NCBI GenBank assembly: GCA_037367405.1
Contig: JAZKJV010002613.1
Span: 248,001-312,000 of the forward strand
From: Ottelia alismoides
Lineage: Eukaryota; Streptophyta; Magnoliopsida; Alismatales; Hydrocharitaceae
Reading direction: 5' to 3'
DNA length: 64,000 bases
Shown: positions 11,456 to 22,119 of the stretch, one piece after another
Position numbering within the stretch: the first letter of the stretch is position 1
Layout of the letters: each line of letters opens with the position of its first letter
Program-made: the position numbers and the translations under genes
The notes under the pieces: model-generated
What the model saw: the letters and a program-made list of their open reading frames with translations, nothing else
Told to the model about the DNA's origin: nothing
Database searches by the model: none

Positions 11456-12141
11456 ATTTTTTAGATGATCCGACACATGAGCCGATCAATGCCAAGCCAA
11501 CTGAGAACACTGTTCCATACCAGAGATGTGTGCTGACCCTGTAGGAGTATTACAATGCATGTAGTGACTCATCTAATGATGGACCTCAGGTCAGCACCTC
11601 ACACTCACTACATCCGGGACATACACCAAAAGAGACAACTAGGACCAAATTGACCCATCTTGATAAATTGGTTGCTCCATCCTCTAGCCGGTCATCTGAT
11701 AAGAAGAAGAAGAGTATTGATTCCTCGAGGTGTTCCCCCATACTCCTCAAGACATATCACTCTCCTCTTCCTCTTGATGCTTCAGGTTCTAGAAAACTGG
11801 CTAAGAAAGTTACCTTCGACTTACCAGAGAAGGAACTTTCTGAGGAGTCCTCATTAGGTCCGGTGGAGGTGATCTATATGAGTGATCTCAGTTCGGCTAT
11901 ACTAAAGCCATATTTGAGCAAGCAGCCGTGTGTCGACCCTCGTTGGACGTTCCCTACACCTCACTATTATTCTTATGAGGAAGATTATAACAATGATACA
12001 TATGTATACTGCCCACCCCCTCGCTCCGCAAGAAGGTCCGTCACAAATCTTCTTGATCTTTGTACATTCGCATTCCTCCTTTTACAGATTCTCCTTCCTT
12101 TATTCCCCTCACTCCCCCGTGATTCACATCACTCGCCCTAG
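11456..12141 (+). pseudogene. G1 unrecognised Ser/Pro-rich frame after protease
   Basis: From 11650 an open frame of 163 codons is hydrophilic, rich in Ser, Pro and Lys (KKKKSIDSS near the start). It contains GPVEVIYMSDLSSA, whose VEVIY also occurs at the integrase C-terminal end of G2 (near 18510) and G3 (near 47275). From 11456 the same reading can be followed with a TAG at 11542. I do not recognise a domain. It may be a lineage-specific extension, or the remnant of the pol C-terminus left when RT to integrase was lost. Confidence 0.4.
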
Positions 12142-12166
12142 TTCCGTATCGTTTTAATTTTGTGGC

Positions 12167-12463
12167 TATACATAGGATGACTAGATCCTAAGTATAGGGG
12201 GTGAGTGACCCGATTTGCTCTGTCTCTTCTTTTTATTTTCTTTTTGTACATTCTTTCCCGTCCTCATCGGTCCCCCATTCTTGTGTTCTTTCCAATACTT
12301 AGGCTGACCAGAGCTAAGTATAGGGGGCGATGCCCGTTGTTTATAATCCACACTTTTATTTTCTTTTTTATTTATATTCTTTTTGCCCACTTATACTTAG
12401 TACGAGCTATGGCTTTTTGTCACCTAGTGCCATGAGGACATAGCACATGCTATGTATAGGGGG
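12167..12463 (+). other. G1 hairpin array with polypurine-like copies
   Basis: Three stem-loops are each followed by TATAGGGGG. Stem 1 pairs 12173-12178 with 12185-12190. Stem 2 pairs 12295-12302 with 12314-12321. Stem 3 pairs 12393-12400 with 12450-12457 and has an inner stem 12406-12411 with 12439-12444. The G runs end at 12201, 12327 and 12463. Equivalent arrays stand at the same place in G2 and G3. Confidence 0.7.
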
Positions 12464-13975
12464 TGTATATATTACATATATACTTTACCCATAGCTCGTA
12501 CTTTCACATATTTTTGTATATATTATACAATAATTACGGGATGGGTAACTTTTCAAAAAAACTTTAAAAAAAATCCCTTATTTGCTTTTAAAAAACTTTT
12601 TCAAAGAAAACAAAAAAATCTCTTTTCTTTCTTTGTTATTAAACATGTGTGTTTTTCAAAAAAAAACTTTTTGAAAAAAAATATTTCTTTCTTCCTTTCT
12701 TAAAAAAACAAAAAACAAAAACAAAAACAAGCTAACTAATAAGTTGGTTTGGTCCCTGACACTTACACTTCCACACAAGACTAGTCATGTTCAAGAACAC
12801 ATGGTTTATAAGCTCTTGAGATTTTGAGTTAACCAGCATTAGTCATTAGGATCTTTGACTTAATTATTCACATTTCCCTAGTTTGAAAGATTTGTGTGCT
12901 ATATTGCATACTTAGTCTCAACCTTAAGAATATGACTGGCACCTCACATACACGAACGACTGCAGTTATGATGAGATGAGTTGAAATTTCACTTGAGGAA
13001 CTGGGATGAGGGATTTGTGTTTGGACCTGATTTGATGATACTCGATGATGGGATAAAATCAATTAAGGCTTCATGAAACCTGAGTGTCAGTACCTTTAGC
13101 CAGTGTGAGAACATGGTTCTTATACTATCTCTTGATATTTACCTAAGTGCTAGGGTGTGATAAAATAAAAAAATGTTGATCAATGTGTGCCACTGGTAAA
13201 AGTAGTGGAGATAGCCAAAAATATTACAAAGCAATGAAATGTTAAAGAAAAGCACTCATTCCACAAAGTCAATTATCAAAAGAGCTTCCACCAAAGGCGA
13301 GCGCTCCCAACCATTTCAAGTGTCCACTTGGACCACCGCTATTAGGACCAGGAATCGGTCTTGCACCAAAAAAGGGCTCTGCATCGTAAATTCTACAAGT
13401 ATGGGTGTATAAGGTACGATAGGTACTCAAAAAAGGCACAACCCGGTGTACTCCCAGGAAAAAAAGTGCAGACGACTCCAACTTCTCGTGATGGATGCAC
13501 TGATCAACACCAAAAATATGCGTTGAGTAATAAGGCACTTGAAAGAATCCTTGTTCCAATGAGAGGGAGAGAAGAAATGACACAATCGTATGCCCTTCAT
13601 CATCGGGCCTTCCATCTATACTTTCAAGTCTGACAACTAAGGAGATGGTGGATTGGATGCAAGAAATGGTTTATTCCATATTGTTGAGGATTGGGTTCTT
13701 AGGAGAGTCTCTTGGACTGGAACCTTGGGTGACGTTCGACTCTACTCTTGTAACTGCAGTCCACACTTAAGTCATATCCCTATTATATATGTATACATAG
13801 AGAGTTTGATGATTAGGGGAATTGGATACCTTTTGACTAGAGTTTGGTTCAGAACAGAATTTTAGGATCTCTAAAACCAAGAGTTCTTGAATGGATCAAG
13901 TTTTGTATTCACATGCACAGTCAGGAGTTATTCCAACTTACTCATTCTTTATTTATTCGAGGACTAGCAAAGTTT
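12464..13975 (+). other. G1 3' non-coding spacer
   Basis: No gene is visible. The first 280 bases are A- and T-rich with long A runs (12550-12730). The remainder is mixed sequence with short open frames on both strands that resemble nothing I know. It occupies the position of the spacers at 19077-20683 in G2 and 45104-46710 in G3. Confidence 0.5.
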
Positions 13976-13987
13976 AAGTATAGGGGG
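13976..13987 (+). promoter_or_regulatory. Polypurine tract of G1
   Basis: AAGTATAGGGGG lies immediately before the LTR start and matches the tract of G2 (20684-20695) and, reversed, of G3 (45092-45104). It would prime plus-strand DNA synthesis. The preceding ACTAGCAAAGTTT is also shared with G2. Confidence 0.85.
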
Positions 13988-16876
13988 AGATGAATCCGTG
14001 ATTCGTCATCTAAATATCTTGATCTTAGCAAAATCCCCATGTAAAATCACAAATAAATGTCCATAAATTAATAAATTAACAAAATGACTCTTGTAAATAA
14101 AATACACTAATTATTGTATATTAGATTATACAAAATAAATTAACAATAAAAAGAAGCATAATTAAAGGAGTTTTTCACCTGTAAATAGCCCAAAACTTCA
14201 TGTATTTTTAACAATTTTATTTCAACTCCTTTTTGGCTAATTCTTTCTCTGACTTATTCATAAATGTATATAAAAATACAAAAATATAAAATAACATTCA
14301 CCTCAATTAAATGCTCCTAGATCCCAAAGATAAAAGGCTGTAAAGTCCAACTTCCCGACCAAATTCCCGCTCTGTATGAACTCCAAATTCACCAAACTCT
14401 TTTAAAGTTCAAGTTAGAAAATTATCTATCCAACGGAAGTGGTTTCATAAAAATCGGAGCATATTGCAAAAGTTGGGTTTTGGGACCTAGATGTACATTG
14501 TACATTATGTATATATTCATTCTTTCTTCATTTTTTATTTTATCTTTCTTAATTACTAAAAAATTCAATAAAATCATTGTTGTGTTGTATTTTGATTCTA
14601 GTATTTTATTATATTTTTCTATTGTAAATATCTCTTATTTAAAAGAAAAAATATAATTTAGAAAAGCAAACAAAAAATTGTACGTGTTGTTTGTCTTATT
14701 TTGTAAATTCCCCACTCTTTTTCTTCTCTTTTATTTTATTGTATTTAAAGTAGCCTACTTTATTGTGTTTTATTTTCTTTTTATTTTTTCCCATTCTCTA
14801 CAATAGCCTCTCATTCCACTCCATCTCTTCCATCATTTTTTAATAATCTCCATTCAACTCCACCATCTTTTGAACCTCTCATTCATCTCCACATTCATTT
14901 TCCCTCAACTCCCCATTCTTCTTCTTCTTCCTCTTCTTCTTCTTTATATTCATACCACTAACCACATTTTGCCCTATCTGCCATTCTCATAGAAAAAGGA
15001 GAGAGCTTGGAGTGTTTTGTTGGTGACAGTTCAGGCGAGATCCTCGGAGCTCCGCTCCGCTTCACGAGTTCTCCCTCGAGCTCGCGTAGCTTCTCCGAAT
15101 TTTATTTCGTCAATCAGATTGATATGACGACAAGAGTCCAACATAGCTGCTCCACAAATCCGGTGAATATCATGTAAGTATTTCTCCTCATTTCTCTTGT
15201 TATTTATTTTATCTAATATGTTGTTTCCTTTTTATGTTGGTCACCATCATTTTTATAATACCACCACCATCTCTCCTTCATCCTCACCTTTTATCTTTAT
15301 TTCATGTTTAAGAAATACAAAAAATTAAAAATCTAAAACAAAAAAAATTTACAGCAGCAAAAAAAATCAAAAAAATTGTAGGAGGACGGTCCCCCCTCTA
15401 CCGCCAGCGGGCACCGTTCCCCCCATTACCGCTGCCGCCGTACGCGGCCAGTGCCACCACCACCCGCCCTGTGCGTGCGGGTCGCGCCTCACCGGCCGCC
15501 GGCCGCAGTTCTCTAGGCCGCACTAGCGCAGTTCGCTTGCGACCACCTCGAGCCAACCGTGCGCTGCCCTCTCTTTCGCCTCGCACCCCGCATCGTCCGC
15601 AGCATATAGCCACCTCCGCCAGAGGCCGTACACCACCACCTGCGCCGCCAACCGCCCCAACCGTCCTGTCCCCTCCGCTTGTCCTCCACAGCGGCCATGT
15701 GCGTGATGGTGCCGCCCCTTCCGTGGTCCACCTGCGCCTTAACATAGAAGAGGAAGAAGGTGAAGTTTTTTCCTTTAATTTTTTATTGTAAAAATTGCAT
15801 AAGTTTCCAGCATAGTTTCTGTAATTACAAAAACATCCTTGTACATATTTGTGTTATTTGTTTTCAATTTCCATTTTACACGGATAACCATGTATTTGTG
15901 CGGTAATTTGGACATCTGTTTTGCATTATTTTATTCAATGAAAAATGTCATCGTATTGAGCAACAAATTATCTACCATCTGAATATATATTTATATTTTT
16001 GTAAATTATGGGTAATTAATTAAAATTATTTAACTAAAATATTTCATATTTTACCCAATCTATACTCATAAATTCATATCTCACTCATTGTTGCTCCAAA
16101 AATTGCACAAAAGTTAGAGATGATTCCTTAGAGTGTTCTTGAAAACTATCCAAATTGCATCCAAAATAAGTTGTCCTATGTAAATTTTTAATTAAATCCA
16201 CACATCATATTTTTGCAAAATATCAACTCTCTTGGATTCCAAATGTAAATATCTAATTGGGATAATTCACTCTCTAGTTAATTTGATATTGTGGATTTAT
16301 TAGGAATTAATTAGTCACTGTCACTCAGTTTTCACGAAAAATTCCATAAAAAATTCATATTTTGTCAGAAAATTCCAAAAATATTATTATAGTATCCTTG
16401 CATCACGTTTGAGTTTTAGTAAAATTCTCATGATTTTTACTTACTGTTTGTGTGACAAATTACGAAAAAACCCATAAAAAGTGTACATTTTTTATTGTAG
16501 CATTTTAATTCCTAAAATTCCAAAAAAGTATCTTGCATTCATCACTGGTTTAGGATTCTAGGAAAAATACAATTTTGCTAAATTGGACTTATTTTCTATA
16601 AAATTGATTTGGCTATGTTGTGTGATTTCTTAGTGTCCTAGTTCACTTGCATTGTACATTTTGGCATCCACTTGCATAAAAAAATTAAAAAAAATCCGCA
16701 AGGAGAAATCTAGTTCTTAATTTTTGAATTAACTCCAAAGTTATTCCTTTGCCTCCCTATGTTCGACCCCAAACTTTCCCGTGATATAAATTAAAGACGA
16801 GACACTCTTCACGGAGATCTTCTCTCGGTTCTGACTGATTCGCTAGGTACACATACTACAAAGTATGCAAATTACA
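13988..16876 (+). repeat. 3' LTR of gypsy G1 (L1, about 2.9 kb)
   Basis: The start corresponds to TGACGAATCC of the G2 LTR, with the first T mutated (AGATGAATCC). A block at 14340-14470 (CCAACTTCCCGACC ... GTTGGGTTTTGGGACC) recurs in the three other gypsy LTRs. A GC-rich island lies at 15385-15740, and CTCCCTATGTTCGACCCC near 16750 is a phrase common near gypsy LTR 3' ends. The end at 16876 (TTACA) is inferred. Confidence 0.75.
15385..15740 (+). other. GC-rich island inside LTR L1
   Basis: About 350 bases are strongly GC-rich within AT-rich LTR. Open frames exist on both strands, which is expected from composition, and none resembles a known protein. It is directly preceded by an AT-rich stretch (15174-15381) bounded by GTAAGT and TTGTAG, so it may be an exon of a spliced leader. 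Confidence 0.5.
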
Positions 16877-18540
16877 TATCGTATTCAGCGACTCGTCACT
16901 ATCCACTATGCCAGATGCACTTTAGATGATGCTCAACAGAATTATACAGTGACAGAAAAATAGATGTTGACAGTGATATTTGCTTTGGATAAATTCAGAT
17001 CAAATCTTCTTGGCTCGAAAATTACAGTATATACAAATCATTTAGTTATCCGATTTTCGATGGACAAGAAGGATGCTAAGGAACGCCTTCTTAGATGGAT
17101 TCTCTTTACATCAGGCGTTTGATTTAGACATTGGAGATAAACCTAGGGTTAAGAATGTGGTAGCTAATCACCTCTCCCGATTACTGATAGATCAACATTC
17201 AGATGAGTACACGTCAAAGATTGCAGAGAGATTTCCAGATGAGAGTATCTTTGCCGTTACAGAGCTTCCATGGTATGCATACATAGTGAACTTTCTGGTT
17301 ACACAAAAGAGTCCACAAGGTTGGGCAATAGACCGAGTCGACAAGCACGTTTTTGAGTCACAGTACTACCATTGGGAGGATCCGATTCTTTTTCGTGAGG
17401 GGCTGGATTGTGTTTATAGGCGATGTATTCCTCAGGAGAAATAAAATAGTGTCACTCTGTGCCATTCATTAGAGGCAGGAAGACATCACTCAGGGAAGAG
17501 GGCAATGCAGAAGGTACATCAGAGTGGATTTTGATGGCGACTCTTACTAGATATGCTTGCACATTCGTGAAAAGTTGCACGGATTGTTAGAGAGTCCGTC
17601 GGGACAGTCAGTGTTAGAGATGCGATGCTTATGCGTCCTATTATCATTTGCGAGATCTTTGACACATGGGGCAAAGATTTTATGGGATTGTTTCCCTCCA
17701 GCAATGGCTTTGAGTACATTCTTCTTGCTGTAGATTATGTTAGTAGATTGATGGAAGCTATACCAGCACGAACCGCTGACAACAAGATAGTGTGCAGATT
17801 CCTAAGGGAACACATTATTTTGTGGTTTGGTATTCCACGTATTCTCATTTTAGATGGGGGTAGCCACTTCATTAATAAGGAGGTAAAAAAGCTAGTAAAA
17901 AACTATGGCATTGATGACAGAGTAGCTTCTCCTTACCACCCGCAGACGAACGACATGGCTGAAGTCTCAAATAGGGAGGTGAAATCCATTCTTCAGAAAT
18001 TAGTATGACTGGATAGGAAGAATTGGTCACAGCTTCAGGTTCTTTGGGCGTATCGTACTGCATATAAAACTACCTTAGGTACTTCATCATTCAGACTAGT
18101 TTACGGGAAGCCATGCCATTTGCCCGTAGAGATCATGCACAAATCCGAATGGGCCATTAGAGTGATTTCCTTATAGATGCATAAAGCAGGAGTGAAGAGG
18201 AAGCTGGATCTGAATGAGTTATTGGAGATTTGAAATCAGGCATACGAGAACACCCTCATTTATAAGGACAAAGTGAAGAGATGGCACAACAAACATATTC
18301 AGCACAAGACCTTTGTTTCTGGGCAGAAAGTATGGTTGTTCAATGCATGATTACGAATTTTTCCTCGCAAATTGAAGAGCAAGTGAGAAGTACCGTACAC
18401 AGCAATGGTAGTGTTGCTATATCAGATTTGTCACCTGGTGCATAGTCATTTGTAGTGAATGGGCAGATGCTGAAGCACTTCGTGGAGACTACTGATCATC
18501 TAGCCCGAGTTGAAGTGATCTACTTTGTACAGGATGCACG
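16877..18540 (+). pseudogene. pol: G2 RNase H to integrase relic
   Basis: RNase H is readable from about 16905 (TLDDAQQNYTVTEK, then LLGSKITVYTNH) with stops. An open frame at 17073-17444 carries the RNase H tail and the linker (NVVANHLSRL). The integrase zinc finger (HHSGKRAMQK ... SCTDC) spans 17470-17590 with a stop and a frameshift. The integrase core is open at 17625-18008: the first Asp is in WGKDFMG, the second in ILDGG and the Glu in DMAEV. Exactly 35 residues separate the last two, the D,D(35)E pattern. A TGA at 18006 breaks it. The C-terminal part, with the LKSK motif of the GPY/F-like module, follows to about 18540 with stops. The integrase would insert cDNA into the genome. Confidence 0.9.
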
Positions 18541-18662
18541 ACTACACTTCCACTTCATTTCATCATGTATAGAGACCTGTGAGCCATAGGATTTTCCTGG
18601 AGTACACACCTGTATATCCTTTGTAGACCACAATCGTCCCCATTTTTTCTTCATCTTATATG

Positions 18663-19076
18663 CTTAGGATACTAGATCCTAAGTATAGGGGGGACCGATT
18701 GCTCATTGATTCTCGCCTTCCGATTTTTATCTTTTTACTTTTCTTTTGTATATCCTTTCTTTTACTCTAATCACTGGTCCCTAATTTTGGCCACACTCTT
18801 TTATATACTTAGGATGCCTTATCCTAAGTATGGGGGGATCGAGTGATTTCGTTGATTTCATTCTTCTTTCTTCCTTTTGTACCTTCATTTATATATTCCT
18901 TTTCCTCAATCACCTCATTTTATTTTTCCACTATACTTACACCCGATCGTAAGTATGGGGGGATGACTGACTTCTATTCTTTTATTCTTTTTCACCCACT
19001 TTTACTTAGCACGAGTTATGTCCTCCTTTTTCTCTTTTGACGCTATGAGGACATAACACAAGCTAAGTATAAGGGG
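18663..19076 (+). other. G2 hairpin array with polypurine-like copies
   Basis: Four stem-loops each end in a G-rich run. Stem 1: 18663-18670 with 18676-18683, then TAT and six G. Stem 2: 18805-18815 with 18821-18831 (11 perfect pairs), then six G. Stem 3: 18933-18940 with 18949-18956, then six G. Stem 4: 19003-19010 with 19062-19069, containing an 11-pair inner stem 19015-19025 with 19047-19057, then AAGGGG. It starts about 120 bases after the integrase region. Confidence 0.8.
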
Positions 19077-20683
19077 TGCATATATATTGTATATATACTT
19101 TTGTCCATAACTCGTACTTTTATGTATTTTCTATATCTATAAAATCCATAAAAGGGGGTAAGGATTAATTTAAAATCCATCTATTTATTTATTATTTATA
19201 AAACCGTTGTAAATAACTAAAATAAGCTTAAAATCCTTATTTAAAATTCTTCATTTAAAATATAAAATTAAAATGTGTATTTAAATTTTGTATAATATTT
19301 ACTTAAAATTCTATCTATTAAAATATGTGTAAAGTTCATTTAATCCTTGTAAAATTATGTATATAAAATTTTTAAAATACATTAGTTATTTAATCCAAAT
19401 AAAATATGTGTAATTTAACTTGTAAAATTCTTGTACATAAACTTGTTCATAAAAATTGGATAAATTCATAAAAAATACAATGTCTAAAATCCTTAAAAAT
19501 TATAAAATATGTAAAATCCATAAAAAATGAGTAAAATTTAGAAAATATACTTTACAAAAACATGGTTGCATTTGCATTAGCATTTTTCAAAATAAGTTTG
19601 ATTTCTAGAACTAAAGATTGCGAAAAGTCTAAAGGATGGAGCTTGATTAGGGCCTTTACTTTCATTGTAAGGAGCCTAGTTAGAAACTAGAATTTAGACT
19701 CTTCAGGTCTTTGACTTAAATCTTTGGGTTCCATGAGACCATGTTTGGGAACTCAAAAGTGCCTAGGTAGAACACTTGATGTCATACGTTTAACTCTTCA
19801 TCAGTGAACCAATTTTGGACACATGCACTTCGCACTTAGCGCGACTTGCATGGGGCGATGAAGGGCAATCCATTTTATTCGTGCATTTTCATCCATGTCT
19901 AGTGGCACTGACGTCTAAAGATGGGAGAGATTGAGGTTACAATACTTGCTTCGGATGAGGGAAGGATCTACTGGCACAATTTTTCCAAGACCTCAAAAAA
20001 ATGGATGGAATGAAAAAGATGTTATATCCGTCGAGGCAAAAAAAGATTGATGCCGTGCAAGAAACATTACAAAGCCAATTCAAAGAAAAAGCCACCAAAT
20101 ACAAATACGAGCACAATGGTCCGAGATTCCACCAAAAAGCATGCACTTCTTAGTGGAGACTCAACTACACCGACTGGGCTTCACAAGGAGATGCATCTAC
20201 ACTGGTCGCACTCCAGTTCTTTTCTCATTCTTCTACTTTCTCTCTATATTCGCTTGTGGACACAGCATGGCATGACCTTAGAAGGGAATACCTCCCTTCC
20301 CGAGGAAAGAGTAGGTGGATGAGGAACCAATGAGAGTGTATTATTGGGATGGGAGGTTTCTTCGCTTCTTTCAAAGCAAGAAGAGTTAAAACAATTCACA
20401 CACAATACAAATTGAATTCAAGGTTGATAGAGTTCACGATATGAATGAGTGGATCTGAACTGGATGTTGAGGTGAACTTAAACAAGGATTTGTGGAACTT
20501 GAGTACTGTTGAGGCTAAAATCCTAATCATAGTTATGTCTCTGACAAAATACTTGTTTCAGGTCCGATCGAGCCTTGTCCTTTGTCTGTTCTCATGAATT
20601 GGTTTAAAAACAAATTCGTTCTAACTTTCTTTCTTTTTCCCTTATTTTTCAAATAAGTGTTTGCTAAGGGACTAGCAAAGTTT
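19077..20683 (+). other. G2 3' non-coding spacer
   Basis: The first 480 bases are a very AT-rich stretch dominated by variants of AAAATCCATAAAA. The remainder (19570-20683) aligns with 45105-46230 of G3 in reverse. An open frame at 20047-20322 has a basic first half and a hydrophobic tail (SFLILLLSLYI), and a 70-codon counterpart exists in G3. The differences are almost all amino-acid changing, so I do not call it a gene. Confidence 0.6.
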
Positions 20684-20695
20684 AAGTATAGGGGG
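20684..20695 (+). promoter_or_regulatory. Polypurine tract of G2
   Basis: AAGTATAGGGGG is followed by one T and the LTR start TGACGAATCC. A 7-pair hairpin (TTTGCTA with TAGCAAA) lies just upstream at about 20660-20679. Confidence 0.85.
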
Positions 20696-22111
20696 TTGAC
20701 GAATCCATGATTCATTAACATTCTTTATGCATTTTATCTTAAAACGCTTAACAAATACATGCATATATACAGTAATTTCCACTTTTTAACAAAATCCTAT
20801 TCATGAATAAAAATGCATTTTTATGCATTAAAAACATGTAAATAAATAAAAGAATAAAAATAAAGAAAATAAAAAAGGCAAATTATAAATATGTAAAAAT
20901 GTACAATACGACTTGAAAAAATAAATATAGCTGAATGATATATTTATAAACTAATCTCCGAGACCAAGTCAGCATGGATTGGTCAAGAAATAAATAAGTA
21001 GGTGGAGATAAGGAAAGAAAATAAATAAAAATAATTTATTTCACACTCCAGACACTCTTCATTATTTATTCAATAAGTATCAAAACTTCACTAATTTTTA
21101 AATAATTCATTTGAAAATATTTTTCACCAAACTTTTTTCCTAATTATTTCTAAAAATATATTGAAAAATATAAAAATAAGTTAAAAATAATACCTTGTAT
21201 ATATGCCAAGAAATCTAACTTATAAATTATCAAAATCTCAACTTCCGAACATCATAACTTTCTCATACAAACTACAATTTCACTCTACTCATTTTAAAGT
21301 TCATAAAATAATATTCTCCAATTAATGGTGGTGATTTCACTAAAATCGAAGTCCGTTTGCAAAAAGTCGATTTTGTGACCTAACTACATATGGGTTTCTG
21401 GGATATTTATTTTATCTAGAGCACACTATTTATTGTTTTAATGATTTTATAATTTCTCATTTTTTTGTTGATCTTGTATTTAATCCCTAGTTTATTTCAT
21501 AAATTTTGGATATTTTTTATTATTTTAAATAAAAAAAAACCCCTAATTTATAGGTAAAATTGAACTACATAATTTATACCCGTATTTATTAATATATTTA
21601 AATTAATTTATTAAAAGCCATAAAAATTAATATATACTCTATTTATTATTCCAATAAGTAATAAAATAAAAAATGGCATATTATTTATTAATTTATTAAA
21701 TTGAAAATCATGTATTTATTTATCAAGTATTAACTATACCAATTAATTAATATAATATTTATATTTCATAAAATATTTATTATTTATAAAAACTAATTAT
21801 ACCATAACTTAGACAATTTAATTATTTATACTTTTCATTTTTATACCTATTTAAAATAACCAATTTACTATTTAATCCCTATTTATTAACCTATTTCATG
21901 ATTCTGGCCAGCCAGGTGTTGACATGTGTCAACACCTACATCATCTTCTTAAAGAAGGCAGTCTGTTCATGCTATTCTAGCAACCCGAGTTTAACTTCTT
22001 CTACACGCCATCATTTTCCTCCTAAAATTGATCTAAACCATCCATCACCAACTCATAACTACCCTAATTCATGCACACCTTAGATCCCTACCTAACTCTC
22101 TTCGATTCATC

Positions 22112-22119
22112 TATAAAAG
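22112..22119 (+). promoter_or_regulatory. TATA box of LTR L2
   Basis: TATAAAAG is preceded by ATCC-rich sequence and lies about 1.4 kb into the LTR. The homologous TATAAAAAG stands at 43686-43678 (minus strand) in the G3 LTR, which supports it as the promoter and places U3 at roughly 20697-22140. Confidence 0.7.

Larger units (their letters stand above)
9069..16876 (+). mobile_element. Ty3/gypsy element G1 (gag and protease only), 3' part
   Basis: This is the 3' portion of an Athila/Tat-like gypsy element cut on its left by copia A. It holds gag-like and protease-like relics, then directly a hairpin array, a polypurine tract and a 2.9 kb LTR. RT, RNase H and integrase are absent. It is inserted in the RNase H region of G2, which resumes at about 16877. 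The right LTR end is inferred from the TTACA ending and the resumption of RNase H, and could be off by some 25 bases. Confidence 0.8.

Noticed and set aside
12205..12703. Phenylalanine- and isoleucine-rich small open frames after the G1 array
   Set aside because: Product of T-rich and A-rich tracts; no membrane-protein family is indicated.
15398..15791. Proline/arginine-rich open frames on both strands in the GC-rich island of L1
   Set aside because: Overlapping frames on opposite strands in GC-rich sequence, no homology recognised, inside an LTR.
18663..19076. Regularly spaced repeats that might be a CRISPR-like or tandem satellite array
   Set aside because: Units are hairpins with variable arms and unequal spacing within a retrotransposon 3' region of a plant genome. 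There is no repeat-spacer identity.
20047..20322. Open frame in the G2 spacer with a 70-codon counterpart in G3 (45742-45530), in the place where Athila-type elements carry an extra envelope-like gene
   Set aside because: Aligned without gaps, the two frames show 13 amino-acid differences but only about two silent differences, which is not the pattern of a selected protein. Its short length and lack of a known domain also speak against a gene.
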